Of a stretch of DNA of 64,000 bases, positions 9,584 to 19,813 are shown piece after piece. Both the position numbers and the translations under genes were made by a program. The stretch covers positions 4,526,001 to 4,590,000 of the forward strand of contig JAQJZZ010000010.1 in assembly GCA_030077755.1 (NCBI GenBank). Reading direction: 5' to 3'. A model generated the notes under the pieces. It ran no database searches. It was not told where the DNA came from and was given only the letters and a program-made list of their open reading frames with translations. The first letter of the stretch is position 1, and each line of letters starts with the position of its first letter. The stretch comes from Filosporella fistucella (Eukaryota > Ascomycota > Leotiomycetes > Helotiales).

Positions 9584-11339
9584 TGCGGAGGAGGAGGGAT
9601 GTTGGGAGGGAGGTCGAATTGATGCGAGATTTTACCCAGGAGGCTTGGAGATTGGACTGATTAACATTGTCTGCGATGAAATGCGGTGATGGTTGGACAT
9701 TTTGACCAAGACAACAATCCAGCTTATCTTTTTTTTCAGAGCCATCATTTGCTACTTACCTTACCCTGTTGGGCGATAAGACAGCTGCCAACGGACAATT
9801 TACAGCGCCACCAAGCTGTCACCGACTGCAAATAGTGACCATGGCGTGTAAAGCAAAACTGAGTACCTATGCCAGTTCACAATCCAAACTCTGGTGACTT
9901 GTCAATTGGACAACATACCTTACATTGGGCTGCTGACGGCTAGATAGATGTTCCAGATACTTTTGCTTGGTAGGACAATCAGGCGCTCAAGAAGTACGGA
10001 TACCACACTTCGTTTGCTCGCTGGCTTTTCCCCTGAACTGGCCCCTGAGAATGAAGTCGAACATCGAGGTACCTAGGTACCTAGGGCTAGGGGTAGGTAC
10101 TGATCAAGTACCTAAGTGATAACCCGCTCAGGAGAGGAACATCAGCAGGACAAGATCGCTCAGCAGCCTCAACTTCCAACTTTCAGCGCAAACAGTGATT
10201 GAGGCGAAGTACTCGTGCAGTCGAGACAGTGCAGTATTATCCACTTACGGAGGTACTCTACTTACTGTGCCTTAGATACAGATAATAATGTCATGTCAAG
10301 CTCCAATTATCTCACACGCGTCCTCTCTCCACCGTGCTCTGGAACCTTTTGCGGCTCCCCTTTTCCACATGCGCTGTCACCATTGGCTTTCACTAAGGTG
10401 CTGTTGGTGCAGCCGCTTCTCAATGTAATCTCCGCTGTCTGGGTTTTCATCCCACCTCTCCGCTGCCCTGCAAAACACACATCTCAGTTCCACACATTTC
10501 ACCCATCCAGATTGAGCCCTCTCCTTGCCTCTCTCGCCTGTCCTGGACTCTCCTTGAAATCTTGATGCTCTTCCCTGTCCACTTATCGACACTTATCGGC
10601 CACAATCTCGGCAGAGGCTTAACGGCAAGGCACTGCCCTGAACCGGTGCCTGAGCACACGCACCAAAGCCTCCTGCAACCACTGTCATCCAGGGTCCAAT
10701 GCTGTTGTGAGCATCGCAATTGGCTGAGATTGCTCCGTGCTGGAGATCAAATGTGTTACATCTGGGTTCTTGCATGCGCCCGTTGGAGAAAATGTCTGCG
10801 CTCTTTTCCCAGTTTTTGATCGGGTCCCACTGCTATTCTGGTTCGCTCCTCCAGGATCACAGGCACAGGCAATGGTACCTATAGGATGAAAGTCTTTGTC
10901 CCAACTACCGTGCCTCATTACTCCTGTCCATGTTTATATATGTGCTGGAGTAGCCCCAGATAATATACGTGAGGAGCTTGCTTGCTTGTTTGTTTCGTGG
11001 GTTGTTTAATGTTTATTGATTGCACATTGATGCCCTAGACCTTCGTTTTGATCCTTCTTCATCGGAGAAGTTTCACGCCTCGTGGCTCCTACTTTCCTTA
11101 ATTGGCCCAGTCACATACACTCATTTGCATGAAACTTCTCAAGAGACCGGCACCATCTTCATTCATCCACGCAAAAGCAAAGTCTTAAGCCTCGGCGGTA
11201 CATTCAAAAACCGTGGATATTTGATAAGGCTGCTCTTCGACAACACGACCGAGATCGTCTCTGCGAATTTATGAACAAAAGCTTAACGATCCGATCACCT
11301 TGTCGCTCTACGACTCAACACGCTCTTTAACTTGGTGAA
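9584..11339. other. Gene-poor intergenic region with palindromic GTACCT-type repeats
   Basis: About 1.76 kb. It contains the promoter of the DUF3605 gene, a dense group of AGGTAC/GTACCT palindromes at 10067-10114, a CGGAGGTACT element near 10246, and CT-rich stretches towards 10.3-10.6 kb. Open frames of 70-116 codons occur on both strands but overlap one another and look like chance. Confidence 0.45.
10067..10114. repeat. Nested palindromes of AGGTAC/GTACCT
   Basis: A perfect 16-nt palindrome, AGGTACCTAGGTACCT, spans 10067-10082. A second inverted repeat, TAGGTACT (10094-10101) with AGTACCTA (10107-10114), follows. Related CCTAGGTA motifs recur in other intergenic parts of the window. They may be a short dispersed repeat or regulator sites. 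Confidence 0.6.
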
Positions 11340-11872
11340 ATGGGGGGAAACAAACGAGCAATGCAACCGCACGTCCAGCGGCCTTCCCCGCTGGCACAGG
11401 TCCAACAGCTTCGTCCCGTATCACAGCTGCCTTCAACGTCTGGCCTTGTAAGAGATCCATTGTTCTGGAAGAGGTTCTCGGTCGCCATCCATATGACAGA
11501 GATACCAGGTGATGAGGAGAGTGGCAAGAGTGGTGCCAGTGCGAATGGAAGTGTTGATATGAAGTCAAAGTTTGTCTCTGTCTTTGCCTGAGAGATGGCA
11601 ACTACTTGAACGCGCACTGACTTTGAAACAGAGATGACTGGCTAGGTCAACAACGTAAGGAGAAGCGGCGATGTCGATACATCTGCATTATGATCACTCT
11701 TTTGGTTGCTGTATTGATTGCTGGTGGGGCTGTTGTTGGAGTAAGTTACGATTCCATTTCTACTACCTCAACCTCTCTTTTCTCTACTACCCACCAGCTT
11801 TACCCCCTCTTGGAATATGTCTATGACACTAACATACGAAAGTGGTATTTCACGAAGGGACCAGGAAAATGA
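11340..11872 (+). CDS. Small single-pass membrane protein, function unknown
   Basis: Three exons, 11340-11569, 11632-11740 and 11843-11872, encode 122 aa. Intron 11570-11631 (62 nt) starts GTTTGT and has the branch CACTGAC; intron 11741-11842 (102 nt) starts GTAAGT and has the branch CACTAAC before GAAAG. Joining gives a soluble N-terminal half (residues 1-76, with FWKRFSVAIHM and an acidic, Gly/Ser-rich linker), a basic block QQRKEKRRCRYIC, one hydrophobic span IMITLLVAVLIAGGAVVG, and a nine-residue tail WYFTKGPGK. The positive residues before the span predict the N-terminus in the cytosol. I do not recognise a named family. The model rests on two well-formed splice junctions in matching phase, so the gene is probably real though small. 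Confidence 0.65.
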
Positions 11873-12666
11873 AAGAATGTTATGAAGAAATGAGACGATG
11901 TGAAACATTGGCTGGTTGAATTGCTCAACAACAGCGACGGAGGAAACGTATTGGCCAGCTAGATGGCATAGACATGATGGGGCATCATCAGAGGACGGTA
12001 TCAAGACACCAGGAGACAGAAATATGAACAGGAGCCGTTCTAAGACGACATGGACAGACGAGACCAAAATAGGATGTGTATTTTTACAGATACATTATTC
12101 GTGGTAATCAACTCGAAAGGAATACAGAAGTTGAAATATCCTTCGATCAACACCTATGAGGTGTGATTTGATTTTGGCTGTGTTTGATTGCTTATATGTT
12201 TCGTGAGGGGAAGTCTAACCGACGATGGCTGGAAGTAAACGACATCCGACCCGACCTACATATTAACAACCGGAACGAACACAATCCGAGAAAATACGAT
12301 GTGCAACAACTGGACATCTCCTCTCTATCTCTACATTTCTATTTGCTGACGATTATTAGAGATGACCTGATGGCTTCTTCTGATCACCCATTCCAGCTTT
12401 GAGGGAAGCCTTCCTGCCGCTTAGCTCAGCACCCCAATCTCAGGAATGCGTTGCCGGTGCGATGGATACTCGACACAATAAGTTTATTGTGAAGCACCCC
12501 ACGGGGAATTGAGAAACAGAGCATAAGAAGCTGATCTTTCCCGGTTTGAAAACGGCAATTAAGTGCTTGTCGCCTATCATCCATCTCATTTCGACCAACC
12601 AATCTGCACCATCGAGAGTCTTCTTCTCTGACGGCTTGCTTATCGATATATCAACATTCTCCCACT
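11873..12666. other. Intergenic region
   Basis: About 0.8 kb between two small genes; it should carry the 3' UTR of the membrane protein gene and the promoter and leader of the secreted protein gene. Nothing else distinct seen. Confidence 0.4.
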
Positions 12667-12969
12667 ATGCAGCTCATAGCTTTCTTCATCAACTTCGCTG
12701 GTCTCCTCGTCTCTATCTCTGCTCTAGCACACGAGCCTCACAGAGCAGGCTTGAAACCCATGTCGAAAGAGCAATTGGAACGTCTGGCTGGACGAATGAT
12801 GGTGGCGGAAGGGAAGGTCCCGAAGTCCATGTTGGACAGGAAAGGAAGATGCAGAAAGAAGGGATCTGAGTCGAAATGTCTACATTGCTGTGGTGCCTTT
12901 TGTTGGTGTCCTGAGGATAAAGAAGGGCAAGTGGGTATGTTATGGCGGTCATGGCGTTACAGACTCTGA
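12667..12969 (+). CDS. Small secreted cysteine-rich protein (candidate effector)
   Basis: 100 aa. Residues 1-21 (MQLIAFFINFAGLLVSISALA) form a clear secretion signal ending in a good cleavage site. The mature part is basic, with six Cys packed into about 22 residues: CRKKGSESKCLHCCGAFCWC. This C-x8-C-x2-CC-x3-C-x-C spacing suggests three disulfide bonds or metal binding. Such small secreted proteins in plant-associated or soil fungi are often effectors or antimicrobial peptides, but neither role is shown here. A GTATGT at 12934 near the 3' end could be a splice donor, so the last residues are uncertain. The tail after the Cys cluster is Trp/Arg-rich. Confidence 0.55.
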   Translation: MQLIAFFINFAGLLVSISALAHEPHRAGLKPMSKEQLERLAGRMMVAEGKVPKSMLDRKGRCRKKGSESKCLHCCGAFCWCPEDKEGQVGMLWRSWRYRL

Positions 12970-15352
12970 ACCTTGCCCGCAATATATGGCGAATGGGGGT
13001 TGGGAGTTTGGTGTTTGGAGTATGGAATTTGGGGTCGACTTTGAGTTGGATTTGAGATTTACCTGGTTTAGAAGTCGCTGAAGATATATGGTATTTGAAA
13101 ATGGGAGGGTTGGCAGTTTGATAGGACACGTAGCATTTGGGTGATAGTGTCAAGATATGGAATGGCAGCTCATGGACTGGGACCAATGTTGCAAAATCCC
13201 AGTCGAGGCATGTCTTTTCCTGGGTCTGCGTTAGATTTTGAATCAAACTTGTGCCGGCCATGTGAAAGGGTTATATCACTGGACGATTTATCATTTCATC
13301 GCCTGGGAGACGTACAATTTGGAATTGGACTTAGCCAATTACTACCTTCAACTTCTAGGGCCTGTCCTGCTATTTTCTATAATGAAAAGAAACCCCATCT
13401 ATGCGGACTCGAACAAAAGTGAAGAGATAGCCAGGGTCTTTTGAAGACGAAAATTCAATGACCATGCAGCTCCCTAGGTAAGATGGACTTCCATGAAACG
13501 AAAGGTTTGGCCTATATGTGTAATCTTCACTACGCCCAAATCGATGGAAGGCATATGATGGATATATTGGGTGAGTGAGGTAAGGGAATTTGATTCAGAG
13601 ATTTATAGCAGAAGAGAAAAGGCAAGCCAGAGATAATATATCACGTGGACTTGTACAAGCACATGCACAACACCTCAGAAAAAGATCATTTTAAGCATCT
13701 CGTACAACGTACATGCCCTTTTTCTTGTTACCCGAGTCGAGAACCGTCTGTATATCGACCAAATTCTAAGTGGTCTGACCAATCATCTGCTTGAATCTTG
13801 CCAGATCGCCTTGTCATTTGAGGGACGATGTCTGACAACTATTACACCCTGTACGTTTTATCCACAGGTGCCCTTTTAGTGTAAAATGTAAAACATAAAA
13901 CAAAATTATGGTCATAGAAATATGAGATTTCCGTATATCCAAAACAATATCTCGGAGGGAAAAAGGCTGCGGTATTTCGGGAACTGGCGGCTGATCTCCG
14001 CTGGGAAAGTCAACTTGAATCGAAATTGAGATGCTGCTTCTGAGAATTCGCCCCCACGTGCATAATTTCCAGGGATTTCGATGGCTTACGAAGAGAGTGC
14101 ATCTTGCATGGTGAAGTGCATGGGAAACAAGATAAACATGTGGCGTATCGTTTTGGCGCCTGAACGAAAGTGATCAGACTGAAATGGCGTCCGCTCCTTG
14201 CCAGAGTCGGGATAAATTTTACTTCTATTGCCAGGTGGCTTGCTGTTGGGAGCACAGGCACAAACATATCTGGTAGGGCGGATTGACTTGGACAATCTGA
14301 TTCTTTTGGCGGCTTGCGGCTGAAGGGCCATTTCTGAGTGACCAAGGAGACTTTTTTTGTACCGATTATTTATGATATGTCTCGGATCTGAAAATAGAGT
14401 TCCCTGGTGGATCAGTACAGTAGAGCAGCCGTAGCCATATCCTATTCCGTCAAACCCCTTTTTGTCAACACTGGACTTGGTGGAGAGAACCGGGTCTGTT
14501 GGAGTGTAGGTCTTCATTAATAGAAGGTTCAAATGGTGCAGTAATGGCGGACATGATTCGTTCTCCATCAGCAGCGGCCCAACAGCACGACGAGTTCACC
14601 TGGGGATGACAGCTGCACCAGACTGTGGCCGAGAATGGCAAATCTGGAGTGCATTTTCTCCAGCACAAGCAGCATTAGGTAGGGAGTATGGAGTATTTTT
14701 TCGTGGGACCAGCCAGTGACCTTTCGTAAGAGAGTCACTTAGTGCGGCCCAAAGCTCAGCAAACTGGCTTTTTATCCATCCCAACAAACGCCGGTGAATT
14801 GGCCGACAGAGATAGCGATTTGCCACGGCGGGCTGAAGCTGGCTGCAGTTGGGGGAAACGAGGGCGTGGAGGGGACGACGTTGCACCTATTTTGCGATAA
14901 TGTAGCGGAACCAGCTGCTATCCAAGTAAATTATTGATTATTATCCCTGTACGAAAGGCCGATAAATGGGCTAGGGTGGCGCCGCCAGCCTCCTCGACCC
15001 TTCGAGACATATAATTTCTCTGAGCTAGGAATATCGCCGATGAATACATAAACCGCAGTGTTTCTGCTTGCTTGTGTCGTCGTTGTTGCTGTCTTCAATA
15101 ATTGCGTATCTGTGAGCTGGTTTTCTGTGTAAGTTCTGCCTCCGTCCTCCCCAGTTCGAGTTCGAGTCCAAGTCCTCAATTCCATTGGCATTGTCTGTAC
15201 TCTCCACTGCCAATTACGTCAACCCTGACAAGATCGCCCAGCATCGGCTAACATCGTTCCAAGCTCAAGCTCTCCCCTTTCTCCAGAATCCTTCTTGCAT
15301 TCTTCAACGAATATAATCTTGCACATACTTTCCACCTATACTCGAATTCAAA
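12970..15352. other. Long intergenic region upstream of UGP1
   Basis: About 2.4 kb. Open frames of 90-180 codons on both strands are present, but they overlap, lack spliced partners and have no domain character. The last few hundred bases are pyrimidine-rich on the plus strand (for example 15200-15350) and probably form the UGP1 promoter and leader. Confidence 0.4.
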
Positions 15353-17707
15353 ATGGCATCTGCTCTGCCTGCACATCTCAAGGGGGCTGCAAAGCCCTCT
15401 GCCCTCGGCAATGGTGACGCAAATGCTGAGTTTGCTAGAAAGCACCATGGCAAGACACAATCGCATATGGTGAGTGCAAGTTTTTCTTTGGCAGAAGTGC
15501 TTGTATTGGCAGGTTTGAAAGTATATGGCATTCAGCAATATACGTCGGCTAGTCGCAAGGCTGCAAAAGAGCTGGATGTGGGCAATGAATTACACTTGAA
15601 AGTGAATACTCGAGCGACCTTTCTTTCGTCATTTCGAAGCAGATCTCGAAACCAGCTCCAAATGGCAACCCCATACGACATTTCAAGGCAATGACGTTCC
15701 ATTTACCGAAATGGAAGAGAAAGAGGAGGATTCGCACTTTCCTAACCCTGCGAGACTTAAAAAAAATCGATACTGCCTTTGGCTCCCACGCCACTGCTAC
15801 CACTCAGCTCCACATCATCCTGAATACGAGGACGAAGTACATTGGACGAGTATCTACCTTCAGCAGACATTCAAATACTACGCAGTTACAAGTTGTCCGA
15901 CCATCGTGCCCTTGGGACCACATCCTGCTTTCGAGCACCACTCCAGCTCAGGCCCCATCATTGACCCGCAATTTCCTGCTTCCTTAAACCCGCAATCAAC
16001 TGGAGTCTCTTCAGCCATACAGGACCTTTTCTTGACAAACACTACTTCAAACCTGCCGCAAGCTACAATGCCTTCTGATTTGCCTTCCCCAGTGCTTAAC
16101 AAGCCAACCTTGCAAGAAGTGGCATCGCTAATATGTGCTGATAAGGCGTTCGAAAACACATCGACATCAGTGGCTGCTAGCCAGATGCGCAATGCCCTTA
16201 ACAATCTCGCAGATACGGTCACAGACCCAACTGAGAAGAAGGTAGGTTATAGAATATTTGGATCTTGAATGGCTCTAACTTTTTGCAGCTCTTCGAGACC
16301 GAGATGGATAACTTCTTTGCCCTCTTTAGAAGATACTTGAATGACAAGGCCAAGGGAAATCAATTGTAAGTCATGTATGTCAAAATTTTTTGTTGCATAT
16401 TCTAATTTGTGTCTAGGGACTGGGAACGTATTGCACCACCTGCACAAAACCAGGTAGTTGACTATAATGAGCTTGCAAATTCTGAGTCCGTTGGATTCTT
16501 GAGCAAGCTCGCAGTCTTGAAGCTCAATGGTGGTCTTGGTACCTCCATGGGTTGCGTCGGCCCAAAATCAGTTATCGAAGTCCGTGATGGCATGTCCTTC
16601 CTCGACCTTTCAGTCCGACAAATCGAATACCTTAACCGCACATATGACGTTAATGTTCCATTCGTTCTCATGAACTCATTCAACACTGATGTTGACACCT
16701 CCAACATTATCAAGAAATATGAAGGTCACAATATTGATATTATGACTTTCAACCAATCCAGATATCCCAGAATCTTGAAGGATTCCCTCCTTCCCGCACC
16801 AAAGTCATTCGATTCTCAGATCTCTGACTGGTACCCGCCAGGACACGGAGATGTTTTCGAGTCCTTGTACAATTCTGGTATTCTTGACAAACTCATCGCA
16901 CGAGGTGTTGAGATTCTCTTCCTCTCCAACGTCGACAACTTGGGTGCTGTTGTCGATCTCAGAATCCTCCAACACATGGTCGAGACTGACGCTGAATATA
17001 TCATGGAGTTGACCGACAAGACTAAGGCTGATGTTAAGGGTGGTACCATCATTGATTATGAGGGCTCTGTCCGTCTCCTTGAAATTGCCCAAGTTCCAAA
17101 AGAGCACACCAATGAGTTCAAATCCATCAAGAAGTTTAAGTACTTCAACACCAACAATATTTGGTTGAACTTGAAGGCTGTCAAGAGGATTGTCGAGAAC
17201 AACGAGCTTGAGATGGAGATCATCCCCAACAATAAGACTGTTCCAGCAGACAAGAAGGGCGAGTCTGATATCTCGATTGTTCAGCTCGAGACTGCAGTCG
17301 GAGCTGCTATCCGCCATTTCAAGAATGCTCACGGTGTCAATGTTCCTCGCAGACGTTTCTTGCCTGTCAAGACTTGCTCTGATCTGATGCTGGTCAAGTC
17401 AGATCTGTACTCGCTGAAGCACGGTCAACTACAAATCGATCCAAACAGATTTGGCCCAGCACCCCTCATCAAGCTTGGCAATGACTTCAAGAAGGTCTCG
17501 GACTTCCAAAAGCGTATCTCAAGCATCCCAAAGATCATCGAACTTGATCATTTGACCATTACTGGAGCTGTTAACCTTGGCAGAGGCGTGACTCTCAAGG
17601 GCACGGTTATCATTGTAGCAACAGAAGGTAGCACCATTGATATTCCTCCCGGATCCATCCTCGAAAATGTTGTGGTTCAAGGTTCATTGAGACTGCTGGA
17701 GCATTAG
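15353..17707 (+). CDS. UGP1: UTP-glucose-1-phosphate uridylyltransferase
   Basis: Four exons, 15353-15469, 16146-16241, 16289-16365 and 16417-17707, encode 526 aa. Introns are 15470-16145 (676 nt, GTGAGT, branch GCTAATA), 16242-16288 and 16366-16416. The enzyme makes UDP-glucose from UTP and glucose-1-phosphate for beta-glucan, glycogen, trehalose and glycoprotein synthesis in the cytosol. The nucleotide-binding loop [18 protein letters not shown] lies near residue 115, followed by [13 protein letters not shown], the [10 protein letters not shown] block, and a C-terminal left-handed beta-helix ([18 protein letters not shown]) used for oligomerisation. Length matches the fungal family. The first intron is far longer than the others in this window and ends next to an open stretch in frame with exon 2. 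Confidence 0.95.
15470..16145 (+). other. Unusually long first intron of UGP1
   Basis: It starts GTGAGT and ends GATAAG, with a GCTAATA branch site about 19 bases before the AG. From ATG 15711 the frame is open without stop through to exon 2, and a second in-frame ATG lies at 16069. An alternative first exon or promoter inside the intron is possible. Confidence 0.6.
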
Positions 17708-18200
17708 ACTGGGCTATTCGGGTTGGTCGTATTTGCTGTGAGGTTATTTTGCTGCATGGAACTCGGCTGGGTTATGGTTTAGCAATTCACAGCGCTGGTT
17801 TTTACCAGAAAGGCAGATAAGAAGGCTCTGATGACTGCTTTCGCGTGTAATTAGTTCTTTGTAATAAGCAATGGATTTATAACTACATTCTTTCCTTTCC
17901 GCAACGTGTGATAGGATTTGTATCGGTGTGAGGACGTGGTACAAGTTCATTCTAAGTACCTGTTGTACCTGGACCTATTTTGGGGGTGCACGTGATATTT
18001 ACAGCTTCTCCACGAAGCCCCAGGCCGTTTGAATTGCGTGGGGCTCGATAATCAATCGCGGTGGGATTTCAGCGCGAATTTTGTTTACTGACAATTTGCA
18101 TCCAAGATAGGATGAGCATCGTCAGGTCCTTAAATTCCATATCTATGCTACTTATTTCAATTCGAAAGTCCTCACGTCAATCACATGATAAGGCAATAAA
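17708..18200. other. Intergenic region between UGP1 and the PSI-like gene
   Basis: About 0.5 kb carrying the UGP1 3' UTR and the next promoter. GTACCT-type motifs (agtacctgttgtacctggacct) occur near 17956-17977. No gene seen. Confidence 0.4.
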
Positions 18201-18759
18201 ATGACTCCAGACTATGATGTCCAAATAGAGGCCAATAGCACGTTCGATGATCTTTTGAAGGTATGCTGGCCAAAGCAAGAGTGCTGGGGCTGTCTGGGGG
18301 AAAGAGAGGCTATGTGTAGCTGGTGTCCGTCTGTGAGTTGATGGTTGAGAAATCCATATTCAAATCGTTGATGGGTGAAACTGCACAACTAACATTGACG
18401 AGACTGGGACCTGTGTTCCTAATACAGCGAGATGGCAGCTCTTAGCTCCAATCAACAATCCCGATGTCTGCCCTCTCTGGTCCGAGAGATGGGAGGTTCG
18501 GACAAGGGGATTGGGCTGTCACGTTTCTACGATTACTTTCTTAACATGTGTTGTGAGTGTATTGTCGACTTTCTTGGCCATTGGATTGGCCTGGGGTGTT
18601 ATGAGGATGGGACAAGTCGTGAGGACGAAGTGGAAACAGAGAGGGGAGGGTTGGTGGAAGGTATGGAAGGGATGGAGTTTTAGGCTGGTGGATATCAAAA
18701 CGAGGAATTGTCGGGGTTTAGAGGAGGAAGAGAGACCATTATTAGATCCTGAAGGGTGA
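18201..18759 (+). CDS. Small membrane protein with a PSI-like cysteine motif
   Basis: Two exons, 18201-18332 and 18403-18759, encode 162 aa. The 70-nt intron starts GTGAGT, has the branch ACTAAC and ends GACGAG. Splicing joins CWGCLGEREAMCSWCPS to TGTCVPN, giving eight Cys at 22, 28, 31, 39, 42, 48, 67 and 83. The C-x5-C-x2-C-x7-C-x-W-C-x5-C spacing resembles a PSI (plexin/semaphorin/integrin) knot. One hydrophobic span follows (about residues 85-110, STITFLTCVVSVLSTFLAIG), then a basic, Trp-rich cytosolic tail ending in an acidic cluster. No signal peptide is present in this model, so either the span acts as a reverse signal anchor (Cys domain outside) or an upstream exon is missing. Similar unnamed proteins exist in other moulds to my recollection; function unknown. 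Confidence 0.7.
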
Positions 18760-19117
18760 CGTTCAGAGAAGGTTACGTGGACTTTGCTGGATGCTATGTA
18801 ATTTTCATTTCTGTCTATGGCATCTCTGACTTTATTTCAAACTCTGTCAAGTTTTAAAACTCGGACGATGGAAGCCGGGCTCTGGCACTCGTCTCTGGCC
18901 AGAAGTAAGATATCTGATGACCCTCTGTCTCAAGGACACCACAAATACAACAGGCGGTATCCTCTCCATTCCTTTCTGCCAGACAGGAAAATGGCTGGCT
19001 GGCGGTCCAAAAGTGAATTGCGATCCAATTAGGACATGATTGCATAGCCGCAATATCAAAGATGAGGCTCGCCCAAGTATGGTTTCAGTGTAGCTTCACA
19101 TGCATCAAAGTCGATAA
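18760..19117. other. Convergent 3' region of the PSI-like gene and cnxG
   Basis: 358 bases between facing genes, expected to hold both 3' UTRs. No further gene seen. Confidence 0.45.
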
Positions 19118-19417
19118 TCAACCTGAACTGACAGGTGGGATGATTGCGACTTCGTCACCTTCCTTGATCACACTTTCACTCTCACCGTCGAATTCCCCGG
19201 GTATATCAACATATTCCAGATTAACCGTAACCAGACAACTCTCCAGTATCTTTTCCTTTATTCCATTGTACTTCTCTTCGAGAGTCGCAAACAGTTTGGA
19301 AAGGGGGAGTGGGGCAGGTAGGGTCTCGGAATCTTTCGAGGTATACGAGCTCGCTGATGCGAAATAGAGGATCTTGAACTGGCTTCCCGTCGCAATTTGA
19401 GATTGGACAGACATCAT
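19118..19417 (-). CDS. cnxG: Molybdopterin synthase sulfur-carrier (small) subunit
   Basis: One exon, 99 aa, MoaD/MOCS2A family with a ubiquitin-like fold. Recognisable parts are FKILYFASASSYTSKDSETL, LSKLFATLEEKY and the C-terminal EGDEVAIIPPVSSG. The last Gly is thiocarboxylated and donates sulfur to make molybdopterin, the cofactor of nitrate reductase, sulfite oxidase and xanthine dehydrogenase. The end reads SSG where bacterial and human proteins have GG. The start may be either of the first two Met codons. It is head-to-head with the cyt-4 gene. Confidence 0.85.
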   Translation of the reverse strand: MMSVQSQIATGSQFKILYFASASSYTSKDSETLPAPLPLSKLFATLEEKYNGIKEKILESCLVTVNLEYVDIPGEFDGESESVIKEGDEVAIIPPVSSG

Positions 19418-19813
19418 ATATCACAAGGAGACTACCCACAAGACAATTAGCTATGAATAAACCGAGCTCAAAATTTGGAGAGGAATGGAGAGTTTGTGTC
19501 AGAGATCTTGGTGTAGACCACATATCAAAACCAGTAAACTGGCTGATTCAGGTAATACATGCTATTTTTATTCATCATGCAAAGTATAGGATTACGAAAG
19601 AAGAAGTGTGACATACCAGGCTGGAAATTGTTGTTGTGTTGAGTAGAAAAGGGTTTGTGTATTTGGAAGTTATCGCAGAATTTATTCAGCGTTTTATCTT
19701 ATCGATGCCTGCTTATATAATCAAACTGCACGTCACGTCTCGCCGTCGCCTCCAAAAAAAGTTCATAGGGTGGAAGGCATAATCCACAAATTCAAGTCCA
19801 AACTGAATCAACT
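19418..19813. promoter_or_regulatory. Divergent upstream region of cnxG and cyt-4
   Basis: 396 bases between two start codons pointing outward, so both promoters and leaders must lie here. A TATA-like ttatataatc is at about 19713. Nothing else can be named. Confidence 0.5.

Noticed and set aside
12713..13261. 182-codon minus-strand frame
   Set aside because: Antisense to the secreted protein gene, which has a clear signal peptide and cysteine pattern; no features of its own.
14086..14568. 160-codon minus-strand frame
   Set aside because: Overlaps another minus frame, has no domain, signal or spliced partner, and composition looks random.
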